From JACVRW01 sp963812915 (GTDB taxonomy: Bacteria > Actinomycetota > Thermoleophilia > Solirubrobacterales > Thermoleophilaceae), in NCBI GenBank assembly GCA_963812915.1, contig CAWEXB010000002.1, positions 1 through 64,000 of the forward strand: a stretch of 64,000 bases of DNA, in the 5' to 3' direction. This document shows positions 50,785 through 60,423 of the stretch, one piece after another. The notes beneath the pieces were generated by a model. It worked only from the letters and a program-made list of their open reading frames with translations, was not told where the DNA came from and did no database searches. Position 1 is the stretch's first letter. The number at the start of each line of letters is the position of its first letter. The position numbers were made by a program, and so were the translations under genes.

Positions 50785-52275
50785 AAGGTCGACTTGTCTG
50801 CATTGCAACGCGAAGGCGAGGTCTCCCTCACGCAGCAGCTCGTGGATCGCTTCGCCGACGCGATCGAGGCCGGCGTGCTCGAGCCGGGCGAGAAGCTTCC
50901 GCCGACGCGCGAGTTGGCCGCGAGCGTGGGCGTCAATCACCTGACCGCCGCCCGCGTCTACCGCAAGCTCGCCGAACTCGGCTATGTGACGGCCCGCGTC
51001 GGCCGTGGCACCTTCGTCCGATCGCTCGCTCCGGCGGGCAGCACCGAGTACGGCGACGATTGGCAGGTCTATGCGCTGCCGCAGCGGGAGATCAGCTATC
51101 CCCAGCAGATACTCGCCGACGTCTTCGCCACCGCCGGCCAGAGCGGTCTGATATCGCTGGCCGTGGGCTGGGCGTCGCCCACGCTCTACCCGACCGCGGA
51201 GCTGGCTCGCATCACCGCCGCGGTGTTCGAGGAGGAGGGCGGCGAGGCTCTCTCCTATCTTCCCGCCGAGGGACTCTGGGCGCTCCGGGAACAGCTCGCG
51301 GCACGTGGCCGCCGTGCGGGATGGGCCACGGACGCGGACGAGATCGTCGTGACCTCGGGCGCCAAGCAGGCCCTGGGCCTCGCGGCGCGAGCGACGCTCG
51401 AGGACGGCGACGTCGCCGTGATCGAGTCGCCCACGTTCATAGGCATGCTGGAGCCGCTGCGCCATACGGGCGCGCGCGTCATCGGCGTACCCGTGGACGA
51501 GGACGGGCTCGACGTGGCCGCGCTGGAGCGGCTGCTGGCCCGCCACGAGGTGAAGCTGGTGGCACTCCAAACCGCGTTTCAGAACCCCACCGGGCGCAGC
51601 CTCTCGGAGGATCGGCGTCGGCGGCTCGCCGACCTGGCCGTGGAGCGCAACTTCTTCATGCTCGAGGACCGGGTCTACGCCGACCTGCGTTTCGAGGGCC
51701 AGCCCGTACGTCCGATTCGCGACCTCGCCCCAGCGCACGTGATCTACGTGAACTCGCTCTCCAAGGTCGTGGGAGGCGGCCTGCGGATGGGCTGGCTCGC
51801 CGCGCGGGGCGCGGTGCGAGAGCGACTGGCCATGCTCAAGCTCGAAGACGACTTCCACAGTCCCACGCTGATCCAGCACATTGCCGCACGCTGGCTCGCC
51901 GCCGGCGCCCACGACCGCCACATCGAGGCGACCACGCCCTTCTACCGCGAACGCCGGGATGCGCTGCTGGCGGCGCTGGAGCGCCACCTCGCGGGCGAGT
52001 ACCGGGCGGATCCGCCGCGTGGCGGGCACCACCTCTGGGTCACTCTGAGGCGGCCTCTCGACGAACGAGCGCTCTACTCGGAGGCGGCCCGGCACGGCGT
52101 GACCTTCACGCCCGGCGGGGCGATCACCGCGGAGCGCCGGTCGCAGACCTCGTTCCGGCTGTCGTTCTCGCTCCTCGAGCCCGCGGAGCTCGAGGAGGGG
52201 GTGCGCCGCCTGGCGCGGGCGATCCGTGAGGTGCGCCGGCGGGCTCGCACCACGGTCGCCGCGCCGATGTCGTAG
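50776..52275 (+). CDS. MocR/GabR-type regulator (GntR winged helix plus PLP aminotransferase fold)
   Basis: 499 residues from ATG 50776. The N-terminal winged helix (about 8-80): LTQQLVDRFADAIEAGVLEPGEKLPPTRELAASVGVNHLTAARVYRKLAELG. From about 115 an aminotransferase class I fold: YLPAEGLWALREQLA, VVTSGAKQALGLAARATL, LQTAFQNPTGRSLS, and the PLP Lys in YVNSLSKVVGGGLRMGWLAA. It probably senses an amine or amino acid and regulates the divergent small gene and itself. No other PLP-pathway gene is adjacent. Confidence 0.93.
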   Translation: MSYKVDLSALQREGEVSLTQQLVDRFADAIEAGVLEPGEKLPPTRELAASVGVNHLTAARVYRKLAELGYVTARVGRGTFVRSLAPAGSTEYGDDWQVYALPQREISYPQQILADVFATAGQSGLISLAVGWASPTLYPTAELARITAAVFEEEGGEALSYLPAEGLWALREQLAARGRRAGWATDADEIVVTSGAKQALGLAARATLEDGDVAVIESPTFIGMLEPLRHTGARVIGVPVDEDGLDVAALERLLARHEVKLVALQTAFQNPTGRSLSEDRRRRLADLAVERNFFMLEDRVYADLRFEGQPVRPIRDLAPAHVIYVNSLSKVVGGGLRMGWLAARGAVRERLAMLKLEDDFHSPTLIQHIAARWLAAGAHDRHIEATTPFYRERRDALLAALERHLAGEYRADPPRGGHHLWVTLRRPLDERALYSEAARHGVTFTPGGAITAERRSQTSFRLSFSLLEPAELEEGVRRLARAIREVRRRARTTVAAPMS

Positions 52276-52332
52276 CCGGCCTGGGGGTGCTGCGTGCCCG
52301 GCGCCCTCCGCCGGCCGGGACCCGCCGCGGGC

Positions 52333-52785
52333 TCAACCCCCGTGCGGCACCTTCTCCCAGAGCTCGCCGAGCGTCTGCAGGTCGTCGCGGGAGAAGCGGC
52401 TCAGGAAGCGCTCGCGGACGCCGGCGAGGTGGGTTCGGCGGGCCTCGGTGAAGAGGGCCCGGCCGCGGTCGGTGATCGCCGCGAAGTAGCCGCGGGCGTC
52501 CTCCTCGCACTGCTCGCGCTCGAGCAGCCCGTCGCGCTCGAGGCGGTCGACGAGGCGCGTCAGCCCGCTGCGGCTGAGCAACACCGAGTCGGCCAGCTCG
52601 GACATGCGCATGCGGCCGTCGGGCGAGTCCGCCAGGAACAGCAGGACCTCATACGAGGTGAGCGGCAGGCCGTGGCGGTGCGTGAGCTCCGCGTCCAGCA
52701 CCCGGGTCATGTCAGAGTGCACGCGCAGCATGCCCCGCCAGGCGGCGAGCTCGTCGCGGTCGAGTCGATTGCCGTTTGCGCTCAC
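52333..52785 (-). CDS. MarR-family transcriptional regulator
   Basis: 150 residues. Dimerisation helix DELAAWRGMLRVHSDMTRVLDAEL, winged helix LTSYEVLLFLADSPDGRMRMSELADSVLLSRSGLTRLVDRLERDGLLER and the wing CEEDARGYFAAITDRG. Divergent from an esterase with a palindromic operator between, the arrangement of MhqR/MhqD-type quinone-stress units. The ligand is unknown. Confidence 0.93.
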   Translation of the reverse strand: MSANGNRLDRDELAAWRGMLRVHSDMTRVLDAELTHRHGLPLTSYEVLLFLADSPDGRMRMSELADSVLLSRSGLTRLVDRLERDGLLEREQCEEDARGYFAAITDRGRALFTEARRTHLAGVRERFLSRFSRDDLQTLGELWEKVPHGG

Positions 52786-52797
52786 TGGTTCACGCTA

Positions 52798-52816
52798 CAG
52801 TAGTTGCTACTGCAAC
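52798..52816. promoter_or_regulatory. MarR-type operator
   Basis: CAGTAGTTGCTACTG (52798-52812) is a perfect palindrome with 6-bp arms, overlapping a second, GTTGC-TACT-GCAAC (52803-52816). It lies 13 bp from the MarR ATG and about 33 bp from the esterase ATG, controlling both. Confidence 0.72.
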
Positions 52817-52848
52817 CATTCTACCCGACCGGAGAACGCGAGCCCGCC

Positions 52849-53499
52849 ATGCAGCATCGCCTTCGCACGCCCGCCGACGACCCGGAGGGCGCGCTCGTCC
52901 TCTTCCACGGGCGCGGCGCCGACGAGCACGATCTCTATCCCCTTCTCGACCTGCTCGACCCGGAGCGCCGGCTGCTCGGCGCGACGCTGCGCGCGCCCCT
53001 GGCGCTGCCGCCGGGCGGCGCTCACTGGTACATCGTGCGCCGGGTCGGGTTTCCAGATCGCGACACCTTCCACGCCACCTACGAGAGCGCGACAGCCTGG
53101 CTCGATGCCCTGCTCGCCGAGCACGGTGTGCCCCACGATCGCGCTGTGCTCGGCGGGTTCTCCCAGGGAGCGGTGATGTCCTACGCGCTGGGCCTCGGCG
53201 CGGGCAGGCCGCGCCCGGCGGGCATTCTCGCGCTGAGCGGCTTCATCCCGACGGTCGACGGCTTCGCGCTCGATCTCGAGAGCGCCACCGCGCTGCCGGT
53301 GGCGATCGGCCACGGCGTATACGACCCGGTGATCCCGGTCGAGTTCGGGCGCGACGCGCGCGACCGACTGACCGCCGCCGGCGCCGACGTGACCTACAGG
53401 GAGTCGCCGATGCCGCACGCGATAGATCCGGGATTCATGCGCGAGTTGCCGGCGTGGCTCACCGGGGCGGTGGCGAAGGCCCGCCTCACTAGCCCCTAG
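52849..53499 (+). CDS. Alpha/beta hydrolase, carboxylesterase/phospholipase type (MhqD-like)
   Basis: 216 residues from ATG 52849 after GGAGA. Short single-domain esterase: ALVLFHGRGADEHDLYPLL, VLGGFSQGAVMSYAL (nucleophile Ser in G-F-S-Q-G), PVAIGHGVYDPVIPV with the acidic residue, and SPMPHAIDPG with the catalytic His. Resembles YpfH/MhqD-type hydrolases that accompany dioxygenases in quinone or aromatic stress. Regulated by the adjacent MarR protein (inference from layout). Confidence 0.9.
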   Translation: MQHRLRTPADDPEGALVLFHGRGADEHDLYPLLDLLDPERRLLGATLRAPLALPPGGAHWYIVRRVGFPDRDTFHATYESATAWLDALLAEHGVPHDRAVLGGFSQGAVMSYALGLGAGRPRPAGILALSGFIPTVDGFALDLESATALPVAIGHGVYDPVIPVEFGRDARDRLTAAGADVTYRESPMPHAIDPGFMRELPAWLTGAVAKARLTSP

Positions 53500-53500
53500 C

Positions 53501-54082
53501 TCAGCCGACCGGCCCGCCCGCCCGCAGCGCGTCGAGCTCTGCCGGCGTGTCCACGTCGGCGCCGCCTCCGAGGTCGTCGCAGGGGATTTCGCGCGTCTGG
53601 ACGCTCATGAGCAGGTTGCGCGCGCCATGGTCGCCGCTCACGTCGCGCAGGCGATCGAACAGCACCCGCTCGAGCAGCACCGGATGGCCGGGCCCGGAGC
53701 CGTAGGTGGCGCGTACGGCGGCGGCCCCGCTGCCGCGCCCCGCGATCACGCGGCGGATAGCGTCCGGGGAGACGCGCGGCTGGTCTCCGAGCGTCACCAC
53801 GACCGCCTCGCAGTCGGCCAGCTCCGCGAGTCCACAGGCGAGCGACGCGGACTGGCCCTCCGACCAGCGCCCGCAGACGAGCGGGTCGGCGCCGTGCAGG
53901 TCCACCCCCGCCAACACGTGTTCGGCTTCGGCGCCGAGGACCACGATCACGCGCCCGACGGGCGCCGACGTCATCGCCCTCACGGCGTGCTCGAGGAGCG
54001 GCCGCCCGTCGAGGAAGGCAAGCTGCTTCCCGCCCCCGAAGCGGGTGCCGCCGCCGGCGGCCAGGACGATCCCGCCGATCAC
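53501..54082 (-). CDS. MobA-like NTP transferase (molybdenum cofactor cytidylyl/guanylyltransferase family)
   Basis: 193 residues from GTG 54082, overlapping the preceding gene as GTGA. IGGIVLAAGGGTRFGGGKQLAFLDGRPLLEHAV is the nucleotide-binding loop, followed by ALVVTLGDQPRV-like VVVTLGDQPRVSPDAI with the metal Asp, and GSGPGHPVLLER. MocA-type enzymes make molybdopterin cytosine dinucleotide, the cofactor of CO-dehydrogenase-like proteins. The last gene of the cox operon, which fits this role. Confidence 0.9.
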   Translation of the reverse strand: MIGGIVLAAGGGTRFGGGKQLAFLDGRPLLEHAVRAMTSAPVGRVIVVLGAEAEHVLAGVDLHGADPLVCGRWSEGQSASLACGLAELADCEAVVVTLGDQPRVSPDAIRRVIAGRGSGAAAVRATYGSGPGHPVLLERVLFDRLRDVSGDHGARNLLMSVQTREIPCDDLGGGADVDTPAELDALRAGGPVG

Positions 54083-54843
54083 GCGCCGACCTCGTGGATC
54101 CGGCCCGAGATCTGAGACAGCCTGCCGCCCTCGCGACCGTTCCGGACGGCGACGACCTCGGACATGATCGACAGTGCGGTCTCCTCCGGCGTCACCGCGC
54201 CGAGGTCGAGACCGATCGGGGCGGCAATCCGGTCGAGCAGCTCCTCCTCGATGCCGGCCGCGAGCAGGCGCTCGCGGCGCTGCGCCTGCGCCCGGCGACT
54301 GCCCATGGCGCCCACGTAGGGCGCCTCGGACCGCAGCGCAATCGTGAGCGTCGCATCGTCGAGCTTGGGATCGTGGGTCAGCACGGCGATATACGTCGCG
54401 CGGTCGATCCCGCCGAGCCGCGTCAAGGCCTCGTCCGGCCAGGCCGCGATCACGTCCTCGGCCTCCGGGAAGCGCTGGCGGGTGGCGAACTGGGAGCGCG
54501 GATCGCAAACGAAGGGCCGCCACCCGGCGGCCCTGGCGAGACCACAGAGGGCGTCCGCGTAGTCCACGGCTCCGAAGATCACGAGCCGCGGCGCGGGCGC
54601 CGTTACGTCCACGAAGAGCTTGGCGCCGGCCAGCTCGCGCAGCTCGGAGCGCTCGGCCCACATCAGCTCGTCGGCCGCCTCCACGGCCGCCCTGTCGAGG
54701 TCCGGATCGCCGAGACCGCCGTCGGTCGTGCCGTCGGGTCGGACCAGCAGCTTGGCGCCGGGCGCGCCGCCATCGATGACGGTCACCAGCGCGGCGCGGC
54801 CGTCCTCCTCGGCGATGCGGGCGAACTCGCCCTGAGCGCTCAC
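54079..54843 (-). CDS. XdhC/CoxF-family protein, C-terminal (Rossmann) half
   Basis: 254 residues from GTG 54843, overlapping the upstream gene by four bases. Rossmann region LVIFGAVDYADALCGLARAAGWRPFVCDPRSQFA, then THDPKLDDATLTIALRSEAPYVGAMGSRRAQAQRRERLLAAG and PIGLDLGAVTPEETALSIMSEVVAVRNG. Works in inserting sulfurated molybdenum cofactor into the large subunit. In many bacteria this half is fused to the N-terminal half; here they are two genes. Confidence 0.9.
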   Translation of the reverse strand: MSAQGEFARIAEEDGRAALVTVIDGGAPGAKLLVRPDGTTDGGLGDPDLDRAAVEAADELMWAERSELRELAGAKLFVDVTAPAPRLVIFGAVDYADALCGLARAAGWRPFVCDPRSQFATRQRFPEAEDVIAAWPDEALTRLGGIDRATYIAVLTHDPKLDDATLTIALRSEAPYVGAMGSRRAQAQRRERLLAAGIEEELLDRIAAPIGLDLGAVTPEETALSIMSEVVAVRNGREGGRLSQISGRIHEVGA

Positions 54844-55154
54844 TCGGCGTACTCCTCGACGTAGACGTCGATCTCGCCCCCGCACGGCAGGCCAACGTCC
54901 CAGGCCTCGGAGTCGGCGATCCCGAAGTGCAGCAACCGCGGCCCGTCCCCCTCGAGCACCTCCGCGGCCACCTCGACGACCGCGCCCTCGACGCAGCCAC
55001 CGGAAACGGCGCCGGACACCTCGCCCTGGTCGTTCACCGCCATCTTGGCTCCGGGCGGCCGGGGAGCCGAGCGCCTCACGGAAACGACGGTTGCGATGGC
55101 TACACGATCCCCTCGGGCCGTCCAGGCCCGTACGTCATCGACAACATCCTTCAT
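54840..55154 (-). CDS. XdhC/CoxI-family protein, N-terminal domain only
   Basis: 104 residues from ATG 55154 after AAGGGAAGGA. VRAWTARGDRVAIATVVSVRRSAPRPPGAKMAV, then GEVSGAVSGGCVEGAVVEVAAEVL, and GLPCGGEIDVYVEEY. The conserved Cys in SGGCVE and in PCGGEID is the XdhC/CoxI hallmark. Partner of the Rossmann half that follows. Confidence 0.9.
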   Translation of the reverse strand: MKDVVDDVRAWTARGDRVAIATVVSVRRSAPRPPGAKMAVNDQGEVSGAVSGGCVEGAVVEVAAEVLEGDGPRLLHFGIADSEAWDVGLPCGGEIDVYVEEYAE

Positions 55155-55194
55155 GGGTTCCTTCCCTTTGTGCGCAACATTCCCATGCGAAGAC

Positions 55195-56337
55195 CTATTC
55201 AAAGCCTCCATCCATCAATATGGCAAGCTCCTCCAGGGACGCGAGCGAGTTCCCCGCGAGGAAGTGGTCCACGTGTGGAAGCGCGGCCTGCATCCCCCGG
55301 GTGAGCGGCTCGTAATCGGGGCTGGCCTTCAGCGGGTTCAGCCAGATCAGCCGGTAGGCGCACCGCCCGAGGCGCGCCATCTCACGGCCCAGCTGCCGCG
55401 GCTCGCCGCGATCCCAGCCATCGGAGAGGAGCACCACGATCGCCCCCCGCCCGAGCCGGCGTCCGAACTCGCGATTCAACGTGGCGAGCGCGTCGCCGAT
55501 CCGGGTACCGCCGGACCAGTCCGCAGCCGCGCCGGCGGCCCGATCGAGTGCCCGATCCGGGTCGCGGCCCGCGAGCTCGCCGGTGACACGCGTGAGGCGG
55601 GTGCCGAAGACAAAGGCCTCCACCCGTCGGCGAGCGGCCACGCACGCCTGCAGGTACTGGAGGAGCATGCGGGCGTAGGGTTCCATCGAGCCGGACACGT
55701 CGCAGACCAGCACGAGCGGCCGGGGGCGCTGGGCGGGCTCCCGCCAGTGACGCTCGAAGGGATCGCCCCCGGTGCGCAGCGACGCGCGGATCGTCCGGCG
55801 CAGGTCGGGCCTGGCGGCGTGCGGAGGCGCTCCGCGGCGACGCGCAGGGCGTGTGCGACGGCTCGCGCGCTGCGGGCCGGCGGCCGCCAGCCGGCGCATG
55901 ATCGCCCGCGCGGCGAGGCGCTCGCCCTCCGTGTACTCGGCGAAGTCCTTCTCGTGCAGCAGCTCCACGTCCGACCAGGCGGCCGGCACGACCTCCAAAT
56001 CGGCCTCGACGGCCCGCGGAGACTCGCCGCCCGGCACGGCCACACGCGGAAGCACCAAGGAGGCGACCTCGTCGAGCGCCGGAGGCGGTTCCGACGGCGG
56101 TGGTGCCGGGGCGGTGAAGAGCTCCGCGAATGCGGCGTCGAACGCGGCGAGGTCCGAGCGACGCGAGCACATCGTCGCCCTGAGGGCGAAGTAGGCGGCG
56201 TCACGGTCCGATGCGTCGACCGCGCCCAGCGCCCGGTGGGCCGAGAGCAGCTCGTCCACCCCCACCCGTGCGCCGGCGGCGCGCATCGAGGCCGCGAGCA
56301 GCACGAGCCGCCCGGTGAGGCGCACCCCCAGCTTCAC
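55195..56337 (-). CDS. coxE: CoxE-like VWA-domain protein
   Basis: 380 residues from GTG 56337, overlapping the AAA gene as GTGA. The N-terminal helical part (LLAASMRAAGARVGVDELLSAHRAL) and a basic linker precede a VWA domain from about 200, with the MIDAS motif DVSGSMEPYARM and DWSGGTRIGDAL (T-x-x-x-D type) and VLLSDGWDRG. With the MoxR-like ATPase upstream it forms the CoxDE pair needed to mature the Mo/Cu-type active site of CO-dehydrogenase-like enzymes. Confidence 0.9.
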   Translation of the reverse strand: MKLGVRLTGRLVLLAASMRAAGARVGVDELLSAHRALGAVDASDRDAAYFALRATMCSRRSDLAAFDAAFAELFTAPAPPPSEPPPALDEVASLVLPRVAVPGGESPRAVEADLEVVPAAWSDVELLHEKDFAEYTEGERLAARAIMRRLAAAGPQRASRRTRPARRRGAPPHAARPDLRRTIRASLRTGGDPFERHWREPAQRPRPLVLVCDVSGSMEPYARMLLQYLQACVAARRRVEAFVFGTRLTRVTGELAGRDPDRALDRAAGAAADWSGGTRIGDALATLNREFGRRLGRGAIVVLLSDGWDRGEPRQLGREMARLGRCAYRLIWLNPLKASPDYEPLTRGMQAALPHVDHFLAGNSLASLEELAILMDGGFE

Positions 56338-57179
56338 GACGAGCCCTTGGTCTCGGCCAGATCGCGGAGCAGGCCTCCCTCGCGCACCCGCTCGATGTCC
56401 TCTCGCACCTTCAGAGCCACACCCAAAGTGTCCTCCAGGGCGGCGTCGTCGAGCGCGAGCAGGGCCTGCGCCCACGCGATCGTCTCCCCAACACCCGGCA
56501 GCTTGTAGAGGTCCTGGCCGCGCAGGCGCGCCACCGCCTCGCAGACCCGCCCCGCGATCTCGTCGGGGACGCCGGGCAACCGGGCCCGCACGATCTCGGC
56601 CTCCCGGGCCGGCGCCGGATAGTCGATCCAGTGGTAGAGGCAGCGGCGTTTGAGCGCATCGTGCAGCTCGCGCGTGCGGTTCGAGGTCACCACGACGAGC
56701 GGGCGTCGCTCTGCGCTCACCGTGCCCAGCTCGGGAATCGAGACCTGGAAGTCGGAGAGGAACTCGAGGAGGAAGGCCTCGAACTCGTCGTCGGCGCGGT
56801 CGATCTCGTCGATCAGCAGCACGACCGGGCCCTCGTGGAGCAACGCCTCGAGCAGTGGTCGGCGCAACAGGAAGCGCTCCGAGTACAGCGGTTCCTCCTG
56901 GCCGGCCCGCAGGTGCAGGAGCTGGCGCGGGTAGTCCCAGTCGTAGAGGGCGTGGTGGAGGTCGATGCCCTCGTGGCACTGGAGCCGGATCAGGTGGGCG
57001 CCCGTGGCCCCGGCGAGCGCCTTCCCCACTTCGGTCTTGCCCACGCCGGCCTCACCCTCCAGCAGCAACGGCTGTTCGAGAGCGGCCGCCAGGTAGACGG
57101 CAGTAGAGAGGCCCCGATCGGCGAGATAGCGCTCGCCGGCCAGGGCCTCCCGGACGGCTCCGGGGGTGTCGAAGCTCAG
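56334..57179 (-). CDS. coxD: CoxD-like MoxR AAA+ ATPase, probable CTG start
   Basis: 281 residues. Conserved sequence begins at SFDTPGAVREAL, and the codon before it is CTG at 57179, overlapping the coxM stop (CTGA). No ATG, GTG or TTG lies in frame near it. Walker A LLEGEAGVGKTEVGKAL, Walker B VVLLIDEIDRADDEFEAFLLE, sensor-1 LVVVTSNRTRELHDALKRRCLYHWIDYP. Acts with CoxE on the CoxL active site. A start codon lost to an indel is the alternative. Confidence 0.88.
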   Translation of the reverse strand: MSFDTPGAVREALAGERYLADRGLSTAVYLAAALEQPLLLEGEAGVGKTEVGKALAGATGAHLIRLQCHEGIDLHHALYDWDYPRQLLHLRAGQEEPLYSERFLLRRPLLEALLHEGPVVLLIDEIDRADDEFEAFLLEFLSDFQVSIPELGTVSAERRPLVVVTSNRTRELHDALKRRCLYHWIDYPAPAREAEIVRARLPGVPDEIAGRVCEAVARLRGQDLYKLPGVGETIAWAQALLALDDAALEDTLGVALKVREDIERVREGGLLRDLAETKGSS

Positions 57180-58022
57180 AGCCCCGCCGCCTCCGTCAGT
57201 GCTCGGCGCGTCAGAGTGCGTGCCAGATGCCGCTTGTATTCGGGCGTCGCGTTCAGATCGCCGGGCGGGTGTGTTCCCTCGGCGGCGTGCTCCGCCGCGC
57301 GTGCGATCGAATCGGCGTCGAGCGCCTGACCGCGCAGCGCGTCCTCCGCGACCGTCGCCCGGAGCGGGGTCGCGCCCATGTGTGTCAGGCCGATGCGTAC
57401 GTCCTGGCACGTGCCGTCGCTCGCCTTCTTCACGAGCGCACAGACGCCAACCATCGCCCAGTCCTCCGCCCGGCGATTGAACTTCTGGTAGCCGTACCCG
57501 TACCCGTCCAGGATGGGCAGGCGCACTTCGGTGAGCACCTCGTCGTGCGCGAGCGACGTCGTCAGGTACCCCTGAAACACGTCGGCAGCCGCGATCGTGC
57601 GCTGTCCGCCCGTGCCCTGCGCGGTCACCTCGCCGTCGGTCACGAGCATCACGGCCGGAAGATCGGAGGCCGGATCGCCGTGCGCCAGCGACCCACCGAT
57701 CGTGCCGCGGTTGCGCACCTGCTGGTCCGCGATCAGTGAAGCCGCCCTCGCCACTACGCCGAGCTCCTCCGTCTCCTGGAGGTCCGCGTGTCGAGTCATG
57801 GCGCCGAGCACGCCACGAGCCGTTCTCGCGCTGGATCCCGTGGAGGCCGGGGATGCGGCGAAGGTCGATCAGCACGGTGGGCGCGGCCAGTCGCAGCTTC
57901 ATCAGCGGAAGCAGCGAGTGGCCGCCGGCGAGGAGCTTGGCGTCCTCGCCGTTCTCCCGCAGCATGCGGATCGCTTCCTCGAGGCTCTCGGGGGCCTCGT
58001 AATCGAACTTGGCGGGAATCAC
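57176..58022 (-). CDS. coxM: CoxM-like FAD-binding medium subunit, one frameshift
   Basis: It starts at GTG 58022, overlapping coxL as GTGA. The N-terminal part (IPAKFDYEAPESLEEAIRML, then LLAGGHSLLPLMKLRLAAP) and the part after GAMTRHADLQETEELGVVA are in different frames, and a small indel at about 57809-57816 joins them. Then VRNRGTIGGSLAHGDPASDLPAVML (second FAD loop), TEVRLP and VGVCALV. It carries electrons from the iron-sulfur subunit to the quinone or other acceptor via FAD. Confidence 0.88.
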
Positions 58023-60423
58023 GACGCACCTCCTTCGCCCGACCCGCCCTGAGCCTCTTGGATCGCCTGCCACACGCGCATCGGGGTGAACGGCATGTCG
58101 ATCCAGGTGACGCCCAGCGGCTTGAGGGCGTCCAGAACGGCGCCGGCGACGGCCGGCGAGCCCGCGATCGTGCCCGCCTCGCCGACACCCTTCACGCCGA
58201 GCGAGTTGACCGGAGAGGGCGTCTCCGTGCGGTCGGTCTCGAAGCTCGGCAGCTCGGCCGCGGTCGGGAGCGCGTAGTCGACGAACGTGCCGGTGACGAG
58301 CTGACCCGTCTCGTCGTAGACCACCTGCTCGTACAGCGCCTGGCCGATCGCGTGCGTGACTCCGCCGTGCACCTGGCCGTCGATCAGCATCGGGTTGATC
58401 GCCGGGCCACAGTCGTCCACGCTCAAGTAGCGCAGAATGTCCACCCTCCCGGTCTCCGGGTCCACCTCGACCACGCAGGCGTGGGCGCCGAACGGGAAGA
58501 CGAAGTTCTCGGGATCGTAGAACGACGTCTCCTCGAGCCCGAGCTCGATGTCCGTGGGAAGCTCATGCGGCGGGATGTGGGCCGCGCCGGCGATCTCCGC
58601 CATCGTCCAGGCCTTCTCGGGCGAGCCGCGCACCTGGAACTTGTCGCCCACGAGCTCGATGTCCTCGGGCGCAGCCTCGAGCATCGCGGCGCAGATGCGC
58701 TTCGCCTTCTCCTGCACCTTCTGCGCCGCGCGCGCGACCGCCTCGCCCCCCACCGCGAGCGTGCGGGAGCCGTAGGTGTCCCAGCCCCACGGGCCCTGAT
58801 CCGTGTCGCCGTGGATCACCTGGACCGTCTCCGGGTCGAGGCCCAGCCGGTCGGCGGCGATCTGCGCGAAGCCCGTGTCGTGGCCCTGGCCATGCGGCGA
58901 GGCCCCGGTGTAGACGGTCGCGGTGCCGCTCGGGCCGACGCGCACCATGGCCGACTCCCAGCCGGCGCCCTGGATTCCCACGCCCTGCGGGCCCACCACG
59001 CGTGACGGCGCGAGCCCGCAGACCTCGACGTAGGTCGAGAAACCCACCCCGCGGTACACGCCGCGCTCGCGCAACTCCGCCTGCTCGCGCCGGAACGCAT
59101 CGCGGTCGAAATTCTGGAGCAGCTTGTCGAGCGTGCCGTGGTAGTCGCCCGAGTCGTAGGTGATTTCGAGCGCGGTGGTGAAGGGGAATTCCTCCTTCGG
59201 GACGAAGTTCCTCCGCCGCACCTCGAGCGGGTCCATGCCGAGCTCGTCCGCCACCTTGTTCATCCCCAGCTCGAGCAGGTGGGTCATCTCCGGCCGCCCC
59301 GCCCCGCGGATCGCGTCGGTGGGGTTCTTGTTGGTGAAGACGCATTCGAACTTGAGCTCGATGTTGGGTATCCGGTAGCAGCCGTTCGCGACCGGGAACC
59401 CAAGCTTCGGGATCCACGGCGTAAGTTGCATGAAGTACGCGCCGAGATCGGCGACGACCCGCAGGCGGAGTCCGGTCACGGTCCCGTCCCGCTTCGCCGC
59501 CAGCTCGACGTAGTCGATCACGTCGCGGCCGTGGTGCACGACGGCCATGTTCTCCGAGCGAGTCTCGATCCACTTGACGGGCCGCCCGAGGCGACGCGCA
59601 AGCAACACGGCGAGGACTTCCTCGGCGAAGACGTTGATCTTCGATCCGAACGCACCACCCACGTCCGGCGCGACCACCCGCAGCTTGTCCTCCGGCATGC
59701 CGGTTACCAGCGACAGGACGAAGCGCGCGATGTGCGGGATCTGCGTCGCCGAGTAGAGCGTGACACGATCGCCGCGAGGGTCGCCGATGCAGCCGCGGGT
59801 CTCGATCGGCGCCCCGGCGGTGCGGTGGTTGACGATGCGCTGCTTAACAACCACGTCGGCGTCCGCGAACGCCGCCTCCACGTCTCCGCCCGCGATCGAC
59901 CAATCGTGGGTCTTGTTGGTCCCGAACTGCTCCCAGACGAGCGGCGAGCCGTCCTTGAGCGCCGCCTCGGGGTCGACGACCACCGGCAGCGGCTCGTATT
60001 CGACGATCACGCCTTCCGCGGCGTCCACGACGCCGTAGCGGTCGCTTCCGATCACGATCGCGACCGGGTCGCCCACGTGCTTCACCTCGCCGGTCGCCAG
60101 CGGCCAGTGCTCAGGCGTGTTGACCTCCACGCCGGCGGGGTCCCAGACCATTGGCATCGGAGCGGCGAAGTCGCCCTCGAGGTCCTCGTGCGTGAAGACG
60201 CCGAGCACGTCGTGGCGCTCCTCGGCGGCGGTCTTGTCGATCGAGACGATCTTGGCGTGTGCCTCGGGCGAGCGTACGAGCGCGGCCCAGAGCATTCCCG
60301 GGAAGGCTATGTCGTCGACGTACTCCCCCCGGCCGGTGATCATCCGGGGGTCCTCCTTGCGCTTCATCGCGCGGCCGACGAAGGCCGTCGCCCGCGCGGG
60401 GCGCGGTCCTCGACCGTGCTCAT
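58019..60423 (-). CDS. coxL: CoxL-like molybdopterin large subunit (form II type), frameshift near the start
   Basis: About 800 residues. ATG 60423 (MSTVEDRAP) overlaps the coxS stop as ATGA. A one-base shift at about 60391-60400 links it to ATAFVGRAMKRKEDPRMITGRGEYVDDI; as read, translation could only start at ATG 60367. Active-site loop: AIRGAGRPE, the AYRGAGR-type of form II enzymes, not the AYXCSFR of true form I CO dehydrogenase. The cofactor Glu is in GVKGVGEAG. Large molybdenum hydroxylase of unproven substrate; CO is possible but not assured for form II. Confidence 0.92.

Noticed and set aside
58019..60423. Calling the large subunit a proven CO dehydrogenase
   Set aside because: The active-site loop is AIRGAGR (form II), not the AYXCSFR loop of form I, so CO oxidation cannot be asserted.
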